Shown one piece after another: positions 45,315 to 53,657 of a stretch of 64,000 bases of DNA (its first letter is position 1; each line of letters begins with the position of its first letter). Source of the DNA: Rhodobacterales bacterium 56_14_T64 (GTDB taxonomy: Bacteria; Pseudomonadota; Alphaproteobacteria; Rhodobacterales; Rhodobacteraceae); assembly GCA_002162795.1 (NCBI GenBank), contig MAAY01000042.1, forward strand, positions 1-64,000, read 5' to 3'. Below the pieces are notes generated by a model. The model was not told the origin of the DNA. It searched no databases and saw only the letters and a list, made by a program, of their open reading frames with translations. Position numbers and translations under genes: made by a program.

Positions 45315-46216
45315 GTACTCGTGCCGGATTCGTGGCCCTGATTGGTGAACCGAACGCGGGCAAGTCGACGCTGCTGAACCGCATGGTTGGCGCCAAGGTG
45401 TCGATCGTGACCCACAAGGTGCAGACCACCCGTGCGCGCATTCGTGGCGTGGCGATGGATGGTCAAAACCAGATTGTGTTCGTCGACACGCCCGGCCTGT
45501 TTGCGCCGCGCCGTAGGCTGGACCGCGCCATGGTTGCCGCTGCCTGGGGCGGTGCTGCGGATGCGGACGTGATCGTGCTGATGGTCGAGGCCCACAGGGG
45601 TGTCACCGAGGGCGTTGAGAAGATCCTGGAAGGCCTGGCCGAAATTGGCGAGGGGCGTACAGTACTTCTGGCGATCAACAAGATTGACAAGGTTCCGACC
45701 GAAAAACTCTTGGGATTGGCTCAGATATTGAACGAGCGCTATGCCTTTTCCGAGACCTTTATGATCTCGGCTGAAAAGGGGCATGGGGTCGAGGATCTGC
45801 GCAGCTGGTTGGGGGGCAAAGTACCCGAAGGTCCGTGGTTGTATCCCGAGGATCAGATCGCCGATCTGCCGTTGCGGATGATTGCCGCCGAGATGACCCG
45901 CGAGAAGCTGACGCTGCGGTTGCATCAGGAATTACCTTATCAAATGACGGTCGAAACCGAAGGCTGGGAAGATCGCAAGGATGGCTCGGTCAAGATTGAC
46001 CAAGTAATCTATGTGGTACGTGACGGTCACAAAGGCATCGTACTGGGCAAGAGCGGCGAGACCATCAAGGCTATTGGTCAGGCATCCCGGACTGAATTGA
46101 CCGAGTTCCTGGATCGTAAGGTGCATTTGTTCCTGCAGGTCAAAGTGCGGCCCAACTGGCAGGATGAGTCCGAGCGCTATTCGCAGATGGGGTTGGACTT
46201 CAAGGACGGAAACTAA
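45311..46216 (+). CDS. era: GTPase Era
   Basis: 30S-assembly GTPase that binds the 3' end of 16S rRNA. 301 residues. G1 [17 protein letters not shown]3 [12 protein letters not shown]4 NKIDK, then a KH domain containing [48 protein letters not shown]. Start overlaps the rnc stop. Last gene before a pair of hairpins and DUF1491. Confidence 0.97.
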   Translation: MSTRAGFVALIGEPNAGKSTLLNRMVGAKVSIVTHKVQTTRARIRGVAMDGQNQIVFVDTPGLFAPRRRLDRAMVAAAWGGAADADVIVLMVEAHRGVTEGVEKILEGLAEIGEGRTVLLAINKIDKVPTEKLLGLAQILNERYAFSETFMISAEKGHGVEDLRSWLGGKVPEGPWLYPEDQIADLPLRMIAAEMTREKLTLRLHQELPYQMTVETEGWEDRKDGSVKIDQVIYVVRDGHKGIVLGKSGETIKAIGQASRTELTEFLDRKVHLFLQVKVRPNWQDESERYSQMGLDFKDGN

Positions 46217-46236
46217 GGTTGGGCGGTTATCGCTCA

Positions 46237-46278
46237 AGCTCAAGTGTTGAGCTTCCCCGACCGATAGTTCGGGGAAGC
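46237..46278 (+). terminator. Two overlapping hairpins after era
   Basis: AAGCTCAA/TTGAGCTT (about 46237-46254) shares bases with GCTTCCCCGA (46251-46260)/TCGGGGAAGC (46269-46278). The two stems cannot form fully at once. The second is followed by CTTCGTT, a weak terminator. The arrangement resembles an attenuator but no regulatory ORF is present. Confidence 0.4.
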
Positions 46279-46301
46279 CTTCGTTCTATAGGACCCAAGA
46301 C

Positions 46302-46631
46302 ATGGCCCGTCTGACTGCTGAGTTCTGGGTTCATGCCTATTTGGCGCGGCTCAGGTTTCAGGAAATTCCCGCCTTTGTAGTGGCGCACGGTGACGACACC
46401 GCCGGCGCTGTGCTGGTCAAGTTGAATACACTGGACGGGCAGGCGATTGCGTTTCAGCGCTCGTTTGATCTGATGAGTGGCGAGCGGCAGTGGATCGAGC
46501 TGGCCTCAGGGGAAGAGCGCGACGTCGATACATCCGTTCGCAAACAGCGGGAATTCGACCCCGATCTGTGGGTGATCGAGGTCGAGGACCGACAGGGGCG
46601 TCACCTTCTGGGTGAACCGGGGCTGGAGTAA
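46302..46631 (+). CDS. DUF1491 family protein
   Basis: 109 residues: MARLTAEFWVHAYLARLRFQEIPAFVVAHGDDTAGAVLVKLNTLDGQAIAFQRSFDLMSGERQWIELASGEERDVDTSVRKQREFDPDLWVIEVEDRQGRHLL. This is the conserved alphaproteobacterial DUF1491 family, usually found between era and recO. Cytosolic, no catalytic motif; function unknown. Its stop abuts that of the convergent monooxygenase-like gene. Confidence 0.9.
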   Translation: MARLTAEFWVHAYLARLRFQEIPAFVVAHGDDTAGAVLVKLNTLDGQAIAFQRSFDLMSGERQWIELASGEERDVDTSVRKQREFDPDLWVIEVEDRQGRHLLGEPGLE

Positions 46632-46937
46632 TTACCAGCCGCTGGTTTTCATCGCGATATCGTGGCCTATGGCGGATGGTGCCCCACCGGCAAACGCGCG
46701 CACCTGCCCGGCAAAGGTTTTGAAAAACTCCTGCGACTGCAGATGAGCCAGTGTCTCGGCGCTGTCCCAGCGGCCCCAGTGGAACCGGGTTTCCTTGTCG
46801 TCTGCCACGGCCACTTGATAGGTGAATTTTCCAGCAATTACCGGATCGCTTTCGATGGCGGTTATGAAATCTTTCATGGCGCTTTGCCACGGGGCTTCGT
46901 CGCCGCTGTATTTGTAAGTGATGGTGATGCCGCGCAT
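46632..46937 (-). CDS. Antibiotic-biosynthesis-monooxygenase-like small protein
   Basis: 101 residues, ferredoxin-like fold inferred from size and pattern: MRGITITYKYSGDEAPWQSAMKDFITAIESDPVIAGKFTYQVAVADDKETRFHWGRWDSAETLAHLQSQEFFKTFAGQVRAFAGG. The FHWGRWDSAETLAHLQSQEFFK stretch is typical of ABM/DUF-type dimeric proteins. No cofactor motif. The gene is inserted between the conserved DUF1491 and recO on the opposite strand. A perfect palindrome sits just upstream of its ATG. Confidence 0.7.
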   Translation of the reverse strand: MRGITITYKYSGDEAPWQSAMKDFITAIESDPVIAGKFTYQVAVADDKETRFHWGRWDSAETLAHLQSQEFFKTFAGQVRAFAGGAPSAIGHDIAMKTSGW

Positions 46938-46948
46938 GATTGAAATTC

Positions 46949-46974
46949 CTTAATTAACTGATGCGTTAATTAAG
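46949..46974. promoter_or_regulatory. Candidate operator of the ABM-like gene
   Basis: Perfect inverted repeat CTTAATTAAC (46949-46958)-TGATGC-GTTAATTAAG (46965-46974), 12 nt upstream of the minus-strand start codon. Its size and symmetry suit a TetR- or MarR-type dimer. No regulator gene is adjacent. Confidence 0.55.
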
Positions 46975-47066
46975 ATAGGCAATGGATCGGGGCATTCAAG
47001 GGGCTCCTTGCGGTTTGCCGGGGCTTCGGGTCTGTTGCATGCTGGAAACCTGAGGGAGAGCGGCCA

Positions 47067-47792
47067 TTGGAATGGCGTGATCACGGCATCTTGCTAAGCC
47101 TGCGTCGCCATGGTGAAAGCTCGGCCATTATTGATGTCTTCACCGAAGAGCATGGCCGTCACGCAGGCGTGGTGCGCGGAGGTGCCAGCCGCAAGCAAGC
47201 ACCGGTGCTGCAACCCGGCGCGCAGTTGGATCTGATCTGGCGCGCCCGGCTAGAGGATCATCTGGGGCACTATCAGGCCGAGCCACTGCGCAGCCGCGCG
47301 GCGGCGGCGTTTTCGGGGCGCATGGCGCTGGCAGGACTGAATGCGGTGACAGCGCTGTTGTCGTTTTGCCTGCCAGAGCGCGAGCCTCATGCCAGCCTTT
47401 ATACCAAGTCCGAGCAGCTATTGGACCTATTGGAGCAAGAAAGTCTGTGGCCATTGGCCTATCTGCACTGGGAGTTGGCGCTGCTGGAGGAAATGGGATT
47501 TGGGCTGGATCTCACCAGTTGTGCGGTGACGGGGGCAACAGAGGGGCTGATCTATGTCTCTCCCAAGTCCGGTCGGGCGGTATCTGCCGAAGGGGCAGGG
47601 GACTGGGCAAGTCGGTTGTTGCCGCTGCCGCCTGTTCTGCGCGGTGAGGGCGATGCTGGGGATGCTGAGATAGAGCAGGGTCTGCGCACCACTGGTTTCT
47701 TCCTTGAGGCACGTCTGGCGCCGTCGTTAGGCCATCGTCCACTACCCGAGGCGCGCGGGCGATTTGTTGATGCCTTTACTCGGCGGCGGTGA
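47067..47792 (+). CDS. recO: DNA repair protein RecO
   Basis: Recombination mediator that loads RecA with RecR. 241 residues: [61 protein letters not shown] is the OB-fold N-terminus, followed by a helical domain with [39 protein letters not shown]. Start TTG at 47067 with GGGAG upstream. The zinc-binding Cys cluster of some RecO proteins is not evident; only one Cys is in LTSCAVTG. Last gene of the conserved block. Confidence 0.93.
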   Translation: MEWRDHGILLSLRRHGESSAIIDVFTEEHGRHAGVVRGGASRKQAPVLQPGAQLDLIWRARLEDHLGHYQAEPLRSRAAAAFSGRMALAGLNAVTALLSFCLPEREPHASLYTKSEQLLDLLEQESLWPLAYLHWELALLEEMGFGLDLTSCAVTGATEGLIYVSPKSGRAVSAEGAGDWASRLLPLPPVLRGEGDAGDAEIEQGLRTTGFFLEARLAPSLGHRPLPEARGRFVDAFTRRR

Positions 47793-48180
47793 ACAGCATC
47801 TCGCGGCCCGCGACATTGCTTAGGATCAGTGTACTCCCCGAGACTTCGGATAGGGTCATGTCTTGTAGGGCCTGCAGGAATTGGCTTTCCGCTGCCAGAT
47901 CATCGCAGGCCATGCGTGTAACGTTAAGGTGCTGGGCATCGAACCAGGGGTAGGGGGCGTCCAAGTCGGCACTGTAGTTGTTGCACGGGGCGACACCGGC
48001 GATGCGGCCCGGCTCAGGAAAGTTCAACGTAGCCGTGGCTGCAAAGGGCTGGCCGTCTATCTCTGTCAGGTGCCATTTGTTGTCAGCAGCGCCGTAGGCA
48101 GCAATGGTTTCATCACCTCTGCAGGCGGCAAGGCTAAGGCAGATGAAGCCAAGAGGGATCAGGGAATTGGGCATAGGCAT
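47776..48180 (-). CDS. META domain lipoprotein
   Basis: 134 residues. Lipoprotein signal [24 protein letters not shown] with lipobox SLAAC; then a META/HslJ-like domain: [102 protein letters not shown] and TRMACDD are the characteristic motifs. Envelope-located; function unclear (heat-shock or motility-linked in relatives). Overlaps the 3' end of recO by 17 bp, convergently. Confidence 0.88.
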   Translation of the reverse strand: MPMPNSLIPLGFICLSLAACRGDETIAAYGAADNKWHLTEIDGQPFAATATLNFPEPGRIAGVAPCNNYSADLDAPYPWFDAQHLNVTRMACDDLAAESQFLQALQDMTLSEVSGSTLILSNVAGREMLFTAAE

Positions 48181-48210
48181 GCCGCCAATCTAAGCAAGAT
48201 CGCTGGGCGT

Positions 48211-48765
48211 TCAAGCTGGGGATTGTGCCAAAATCAACTCTATCAGATGGCACAGCGGGTTGGGCGATAGGTTTTGGCTGTTGGGCAGATCATCGAGCCC
48301 GATCAGCGTGGCATAGATCATCTTTGAATAAGGGGTGGGGGGGACTTTGGCCTCGGTCAGCAGGCTGTCCAGGTAGGCGAGCCGCCGGGCATCCACCCGG
48401 TCCACTGTTTGCCGCACCAACGGTTCCGCACGGGCCCAGGCCCGGATAGCGCTTTCTGATGCCTGGTTTGGGTCCAGTTCGGCGGGGGTCTTCTGAGCAA
48501 TCTGTGCCAGCGCACGCAATCGGTCGCGCGGGGTGGGCACGGGGGCCAGGGCGTCAATGATATCAGTGACCGCGCGTTGCTCCCACAGTTCCATCATCGC
48601 GCGGTGAAAACCCGCAACGTCCGGAAAATGCCAGTAAAACGACCCTTTGGAACTGCCTACCCTGCGGGCCAGCACCTCGGCTTTTAGGGCAGTAGGGCCG
48701 TGTTCGGCCAGAGCGTTGAAGCCGGTAAAAATCCAGTCATCTGGGGAAAGTCTTGGTTTGGACAT
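48211..48765 (-). CDS. TetR family transcriptional regulator
   Basis: 184 residues. N-terminal HTH: DDWIFTGFNALAEHGPTALKAEVLARRVGSSKGSFYWHFPDVAGFHRAMMELWEQRAV, with the hallmark GSSKGSFYWHF recognition helix. The C-terminal ligand-binding helices lack a recognised effector. Divergent from a small membrane-protein gene, with two matching palindromes in between. Confidence 0.92.
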   Translation of the reverse strand: MSKPRLSPDDWIFTGFNALAEHGPTALKAEVLARRVGSSKGSFYWHFPDVAGFHRAMMELWEQRAVTDIIDALAPVPTPRDRLRALAQIAQKTPAELDPNQASESAIRAWARAEPLVRQTVDRVDARRLAYLDSLLTEAKVPPTPYSKMIYATLIGLDDLPNSQNLSPNPLCHLIELILAQSPA

Positions 48766-48774
48766 GCGTAAACT

Positions 48775-48831
48775 ATACGGATGCGTATGGACTCTGGCAA
48801 GGGGATCTGCAATCCATACGGTAACGTATGG
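48775..48831. promoter_or_regulatory. Twin TetR-type operators
   Basis: Two related palindromes between the divergent genes: ATACG-GATG-CGTAT (48775-48788) and CCATACG-GTAA-CGTATGG (48814-48831). Their centres are 41 bp apart, close to four helical turns. They lie on either side of the likely promoters. Likely bound by the adjacent TetR protein. Confidence 0.65.
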
Positions 48832-48846
48832 AATCGGAGAAGAGAG

Positions 48847-49233
48847 ATGCAGATCAATCGTAGTTATGCCGCCGCTGCTGTCCTGATGGGGTTAACCGTG
48901 GGGCTTCATATTTTTGGCGGAGGGCCTGAGATCCACGACCCGATCCGAGCTAGCGCACTTCCGGATGTGGTGCGCGCCATTGGCTCGGTGTTGTGGCATG
49001 CGGTGACCTGGATGCTGATCCTGATGGCCGTGGCCCTTGGTTGGCTAAGCCTGCGCCGTGATCCTGCGCTTTTTGTCATAGTGGCTGCGATGCAGGTTGG
49101 CTTTGCGGCGCTGTTTGTCTTTTATGGCTGGACGCTGCTAGGTACGCTTTGGGAAACGCCTCAATGGGTTATCTTTAGCGTCATTCCCGTGGTTATGTTT
49201 TTTGGGCTTTGGCAAGACAAGCGCAGCGCATAG
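48847..49233 (+). CDS. Small integral membrane protein
   Basis: 128 residues, about four hydrophobic helices: SYAAAAVLMGLTVGLHIFGGG, VVRAIGSVLWHAVTWMLILMAVALGWLSL, ALFVIVAAMQVGFAALFVFYGWTLLG and WVIFSVIPVVMFFGLW. Family not recognised; the HIFGGGPEIHDPIRAS and WHAVTWML stretches look conserved. ATG 48847 follows GGAGAAGAG. Likely regulated by the divergent TetR protein through the twin operators. Confidence 0.75.
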   Translation: MQINRSYAAAAVLMGLTVGLHIFGGGPEIHDPIRASALPDVVRAIGSVLWHAVTWMLILMAVALGWLSLRRDPALFVIVAAMQVGFAALFVFYGWTLLGTLWETPQWVIFSVIPVVMFFGLWQDKRSA

Positions 49234-49286
49234 CGGACCATCAGATCAAAGATCGCGGAGGATATGGGGCGCGAGGTGCCTGAAGG

Positions 49287-49970
49287 TCACTCGGTCGTTA
49301 TGATGTCCGCAATTTTGTTGCCAATGGCGGTGCTGGCCTTGGTCGACGGGTGGATCATGTCGAGCGCATGGTACGAGCGGTCCCCGTGCGGAACCAGATC
49401 GCGCAGGGACAAGAAATAAATACCGCTGTCGATCTCGGCCAGGCGGGTAATGCGTTGCTCCAGAATATCGCCTTCTTCACGGCAGTGCTCAATCGCCGAG
49501 CCAACACCGGGGCTGCGCAGGTATCCGACATAGATGACTTTTGCCCCGGTTTGGCGGAATTGCGACAGCATGCCGGGGATGGCACCTTTGCGCCCGTCCT
49601 TTGATATCAGCTTGTCCAGTTTGCGGTCACAGGCGAAGCAACCACAGCCGAGCCACAAATCATTGCCGCCGCCATTGACGATAATCCAATCCCAATCACC
49701 TGCCTTGTATTGTTTGCGGATGTTCATACCGGCACTGCCAGACACCGGCAGGTGATAAATGATCCGTGCAGCCGAAATCGATCGATCTATCACCGGTTCG
49801 CCCAGTGTTTCTGCAACGGTGTCTGGGATTGATTGGCTGCTGACACTGTTCCATGCCATCAGCGAATCGCCCATCGCCAGGATGCGGGGGCTTTGACCGC
49901 TTGGCGGTGCGCCTGCACAGCCAGACAGCAACACTGCGAATACGGCAAAAAGACGGGTGACTAAGGTCAT
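49287..49970 (-). CDS. SGNH/GDSL-type hydrolase, lipoprotein
   Basis: 227 residues. Lipoprotein signal MTLVTRLFAVFAVLLSGCAGAPPS (lipobox LLSGC). Catalytic blocks: ILAMGDSLMAWNS (Ser), IIVNGGGNDLWLGCGCFACDRKLDKL (Asn), and DMIHPSTKAS (Asp-His). An unusual CGCFAC cysteine cluster follows the GGND block. Predicted periplasmic or outer-membrane esterase; substrate unknown. Confidence 0.88.
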   Translation of the reverse strand: MTLVTRLFAVFAVLLSGCAGAPPSGQSPRILAMGDSLMAWNSVSSQSIPDTVAETLGEPVIDRSISAARIIYHLPVSGSAGMNIRKQYKAGDWDWIIVNGGGNDLWLGCGCFACDRKLDKLISKDGRKGAIPGMLSQFRQTGAKVIYVGYLRSPGVGSAIEHCREEGDILEQRITRLAEIDSGIYFLSLRDLVPHGDRSYHALDMIHPSTKASTAIGNKIADIITTE

Positions 49971-50050
49971 GAGGCTTATTAGCGAAAATATGCCTCGATG
50001 ATAACAGCCTTGAGGAGAAACAGTCTCTTTCTGAGATCGGCAGTGGTGGT

Positions 50051-50082
50051 GGGAAAAGAAAAGCCCGGCGCAAGGGCCGGGC
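50051..50082 (-). terminator. Rho-independent terminator of mcd
   Basis: Minus strand: GCCCGGC (complement of 50076-50082) and GCCGGGC (complement of 50063-50069) followed by TTTTCTTTTC. It lies 36 nt after the mcd stop codon. Confidence 0.85.
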
Positions 50083-50117
50083 AGTTAGGGGAAAACCCCG
50101 GGGGAAATGCTTGGAGG

Positions 50118-51776
50118 TCAGGCCAGCAGGCGGCGGGCGATGACCTGGGCCTGAATTTCGGCAGCGCCTTCAAATATGTTGAGAATGCGGGCATCACACA
50201 GCACGCGTGAGATTTTGTATTCCAAGGCAAAGCCGTTGCCGCCATGGATTTGCAACCCGTTGTCGGCGGCGGCCCATGCAACGCGCGCGCCCAGCAGCTT
50301 GGCCATTCCGGCCTCAAGATCGCAGCGGTGGCCGTTGTCTTTCTCCCAAGCTGAGAAATAGGTCAGCTGGCGGGCGATCATGATCTCAACAGCCATCATT
50401 GCCAGCTTGCCCGATACACGCGGGAATTCGATCAGCGATTTGCCGAACTGCTTGCGGTCTTGGGCGTATTGCGTGGCGATATCCAATGCAGACTGTGCAA
50501 CACCGATGGCGCGGGCTGCGGTCTGGATGCGGGCGGACTCAAAGGTCTCCATCAGCTGTTTAAAGCCTTTGCCTTCTTCACCGCCCAGCAGGTTTTCACC
50601 TTTGACCTGAAAGCCGTCGAACGCCAATTCGTATTCCTTCATGCCGCGATAGCCGAGCACTTCGATCTCGCCGCCGGTCATGCCTTCGGTGGGGAAGGGG
50701 TCTTGCTCGGTTCCGGGTGTTTTTTCCGCCAGAAACATCGACAACCCGCGGTGATCCGCGCTATCCGGATTGGTGCGGGCCAGCAGGGTCATCACATGGG
50801 TGCGGGCGGCATGAGTGATCCAGGTTTTGTTGCCAGTGATTTGATAGTCGCCATTGGCGTCCTTGATGGCGCGGGTGCGCAACGAGCCAAGGTCCGAGCC
50901 TGTGTTGGGCTCAGTAAACACTGCAGTTGGCAGGATCTCGGCGCTGGCGATCTTGGGCAACCAGTTGGCTTTCTGCTCGTCAGTGCCACCACAGATAATC
51001 AGCTCAGCCGCGATTTCGCTGCGGGTGGCCAGCGAGCCGACGCCGATATAGCCGCGCGACAGTTCCTCGGAGACCACCACCATCGAGGCCTTGGATAGGC
51101 CAAAGCCACCGAATTCTTCGGGGATGGTCAGGCCAAAAACACCCATTTCGGCCAACTCGTCGATGATCTCCATCGGGATCAGCTCGTCCTTGAGGTGCCA
51201 GTCATGGGCGTGAGGCTCGACCCGCTCGACGGCGAAGCGGCGGAATTGCTCGCGGATCATTTCCAATTCTTCGTCCAGCCCGGTGGCGCCGGTGGTCAGG
51301 TTGGCGGATTGTTCTTGCATCAACTCGACCAAGCGGCTGCGGGCGGCCTGCGTGTTGCCCGTTTGGGTCAAAGTGACGACCGCAGGTTCCATCAGTGTGT
51401 TTAAGTCATCAAGCCCCAGACCCAAATCCTGCAAGCGGACAACTTCGCCCTGGTTCATCTGAATGCCGCCGTGGATTTGGCTGAGGTATTCGCCAAAGGC
51501 GATCTGATGGATCAGCTGTTCGACCTCACCAAATTTTCCGTCCGCTTGCAGGCGTTCGGCCCATTTCTGCATCTGCACAAGGCTTTGGTGATAGGTGGCT
51601 AGCCATGACAACCCATGCGCGGCTGTTTGGTTCTGTTCAATCAACTGCCCCGAGACACGACCCTCTTCGCTAACCATCGCTGCGACCGCAGTGCGGGCGG
51701 ATTGGAACAGCTTTTCCACAGGCGGCAGCGCAGCATTGGTCAGCGCCAGCAGATCACTAAGAAGGGTCGGTTTCAT
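50118..51776 (-). CDS. mcd: (2S)-Methylsuccinyl-CoA dehydrogenase
   Basis: Flavoprotein of the ethylmalonyl-CoA pathway that oxidises methylsuccinyl-CoA to mesaconyl-CoA during acetyl-CoA assimilation. 552 residues, much longer than ordinary acyl-CoA dehydrogenases (about 385) because of an N-terminal helical region of about 150 residues (MKPTLLSDLLALTNAALPPVEKLFQSARTAVAAMVSEEG). The core starts near LDEELEMIREQFRRFAVERV; FAD/substrate motifs AVFTEPNTGSDLGSLRTRA, GNKTWITHAARTHVM, and QIHGGNGFALEY near the end. Length and extension separate it from general paralogues. ATG 51776 chosen. Confidence 0.9.
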   Translation of the reverse strand: MKPTLLSDLLALTNAALPPVEKLFQSARTAVAAMVSEEGRVSGQLIEQNQTAAHGLSWLATYHQSLVQMQKWAERLQADGKFGEVEQLIHQIAFGEYLSQIHGGIQMNQGEVVRLQDLGLGLDDLNTLMEPAVVTLTQTGNTQAARSRLVELMQEQSANLTTGATGLDEELEMIREQFRRFAVERVEPHAHDWHLKDELIPMEIIDELAEMGVFGLTIPEEFGGFGLSKASMVVVSEELSRGYIGVGSLATRSEIAAELIICGGTDEQKANWLPKIASAEILPTAVFTEPNTGSDLGSLRTRAIKDANGDYQITGNKTWITHAARTHVMTLLARTNPDSADHRGLSMFLAEKTPGTEQDPFPTEGMTGGEIEVLGYRGMKEYELAFDGFQVKGENLLGGEEGKGFKQLMETFESARIQTAARAIGVAQSALDIATQYAQDRKQFGKSLIEFPRVSGKLAMMAVEIMIARQLTYFSAWEKDNGHRCDLEAGMAKLLGARVAWAAADNGLQIHGGNGFALEYKISRVLCDARILNIFEGAAEIQAQVIARRLLA

Positions 51777-51947
51777 AAGCGGGTCCTGTTTGTCTTGGGC
51801 GAAGGGTCGCATTTATTCCGTCTTGGGTGGTGGTAATCACTTTGCACTTGCAGCGCAACATAAATACGCTGCATTGCGGCATTTTGGATAATTGTTGCGC
51901 AAGCGTTTCGTGAGTGCAGCTTCGCGCGGATATGGTACAGGGGTTCC

Positions 51948-52715
51948 ATGGACAGTTTATTCTTACTCATTTCACCCTTCCAGTTGATCGCGGCAGTTGG
52001 CGTTGCCTTGTTCGCTGGTGTGATCAAAGGGCTGGTCGGGTTTGGCATGCCGATGATCCTGATATCCGGGCTCAGCGTGTTTCTCAGCCCCGAGCTGGCC
52101 TTGGCTGGTTTGATACTGGCAACTGTGGCTAGCAATGGCATACAGGCGCTGCGGCAGGGCTGGGCGGCGGCTTGGCAATCAGTGAAGCGGTTCCGGGTGT
52201 TCCTGCTGGTTGGGCTGGTGTTTTTGCTGTCCAGTGCGCAGCTGGTGCGGCTGCTGCCGACGCAGGTTCTGCTGCTGGTGCTGGGTGTCCCGATCACCAT
52301 CTTCGCCTTCCTGCAACTGTTCGGGCTGCGGTTTCACCTTGAGAAACCCTCTACCCGAATCGAGGCGGCTGTAGGTGCCTTTGCGGGCTTTATCGGCGGG
52401 TTGTCGGGCGTTTGGGGGCCTCCGACGGTGGCCTATCTGACAGCGCTGGACACACCCAAAGGTGAGCACATTCGGGTGCAGGGCGTGATTTACGGGCTGG
52501 GCGCTGTGGCGCTGCTGGTGGCGCATACCGGGTCTGGGGTGCTACGCGCCGAAACCCTGCCGCTGTCACTGGCGCTACTGCCACCAGCGATGTTGGGCAT
52601 GTGGGTCGGGGTGCGCTGGCACGACAGCATTGATCAGGCCACGTTCCGCAAGGCCACTCTGGTGGTGCTGGCTGTCGCCGGGCTGAACCTGGTGCGACGC
52701 GGGGTGTTCGGATGA
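51948..52715 (+). CDS. Sulfite exporter TauE/SafE family protein
   Basis: 255-residue polytopic membrane protein: LIAAVGVALFAGVIKGLVGFGMPMILISGLSVFLSPELALAGLILATVASNGIQALRQG, and the internal repeat VGAFAGFIGGLSGVWGPPTVAYLTALDTPKGEHIR. GVIKGLVGFG and GFIGGLSGVWGPP are the paired TauE/SafE signatures. Exports sulfite, sulfoacetate or other organic acids in relatives; substrate not predictable here. Followed 10 bp later by a CDF transporter. Confidence 0.9.
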   Translation: MDSLFLLISPFQLIAAVGVALFAGVIKGLVGFGMPMILISGLSVFLSPELALAGLILATVASNGIQALRQGWAAAWQSVKRFRVFLLVGLVFLLSSAQLVRLLPTQVLLLVLGVPITIFAFLQLFGLRFHLEKPSTRIEAAVGAFAGFIGGLSGVWGPPTVAYLTALDTPKGEHIRVQGVIYGLGAVALLVAHTGSGVLRAETLPLSLALLPPAMLGMWVGVRWHDSIDQATFRKATLVVLAVAGLNLVRRGVFG

Positions 52716-52725
52716 GGATGCCAGG

Positions 52726-53622
52726 ATGAACAACCGAGTCTCGGCTGAACGTCTGGCACTGGGCTCCATCGCGGTGTCGCTGCTGGTGTTGGGGCTGAAA
52801 TTCCTGGCCTGGAGGTTGACCGGATCGGTGGCGCTGTATTCTGACGCTTTGGAATCGCTGGTCAATGTTGGCGGCGCTACACTGGCGTTGATTGCCGTGC
52901 GCTATGCTCAACGGCCGGCGGATCGCGGTCATCCCTTTGGCCATCATAAGGCCGAGTACTTTTCAGCCGTAGCCGAGGGCATCATGATCGTGGTGGCGGC
53001 ATTACTGATTGTGCATCAAGCACTTGCTGCTCTCTCGACCCCGGATCTAAGCGAGCTTGGCCCTGTTGGGCTGGCGGTGAACGCGGTGGCGATGGTGATC
53101 AATCTGGCTTGGGCCCGCGTGTTGATCACTTGGGCGCGCAGCCATCATTCACCCGCAATGGCCGCCAGCGGACGCCATTTGATGAGCGATGTCTGGACCT
53201 CGGTTGGGGTTTTGGCCGGCTTGCTACTGGCGCTGTTGACAGGTTGGGCAATTTTGGACCCGGTGCTGGCCATCATCGTGGCCCTGAATATCCTGCGCGA
53301 AGGCATTCTGGTCATCCGGTCTTCGATCGGTGGGCTGATGGATTCGGCGGCAGACCCGGTTGAACAGGCGCAGATCGAAGAGATTATTCACGCCGCCGCC
53401 ATTGGCGCGCTACAGGCGCACGACATTCGCACCCGGCGGGCCGGACAGGCGCTGTTCGTCGAGTTTCATTTGGTGGTTAGTGGCGCCATGTCTGTCGCGG
53501 CGTCGCATGAGATCTGTGACGGGATTGAGGCCGCATTACAGGCGCAGATTCCCGGTATCAACACCACCATCCATGTCGAGCCCGACAGCAAACTGGAGCC
53601 GGATGGCCTGGTCCCGCGGTAG
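52726..53622 (+). CDS. Cation diffusion facilitator family transporter
   Basis: Metal2+/H+ antiporter, likely zinc, iron or manganese efflux. 298 residues, six TM helices and a C-terminal ferredoxin-like cytoplasmic domain. Metal-site residues in ALYSDALESLVNVGGA and the second-site MAASGRHLMSDVWTSVGV, plus GHPFGHHKAEYFSAVAEG. The C-terminal domain carries AGQALFVEFHLVVSGAMSVAASHEICDGIEAAL. It follows TauE with a short gap, probably as an operon. Confidence 0.92.
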   Translation: MNNRVSAERLALGSIAVSLLVLGLKFLAWRLTGSVALYSDALESLVNVGGATLALIAVRYAQRPADRGHPFGHHKAEYFSAVAEGIMIVVAALLIVHQALAALSTPDLSELGPVGLAVNAVAMVINLAWARVLITWARSHHSPAMAASGRHLMSDVWTSVGVLAGLLLALLTGWAILDPVLAIIVALNILREGILVIRSSIGGLMDSAADPVEQAQIEEIIHAAAIGALQAHDIRTRRAGQALFVEFHLVVSGAMSVAASHEICDGIEAALQAQIPGINTTIHVEPDSKLEPDGLVPR

Positions 53623-53657
53623 AGACCCCACGCGGGATTTCTCTATCGGAAATACAG

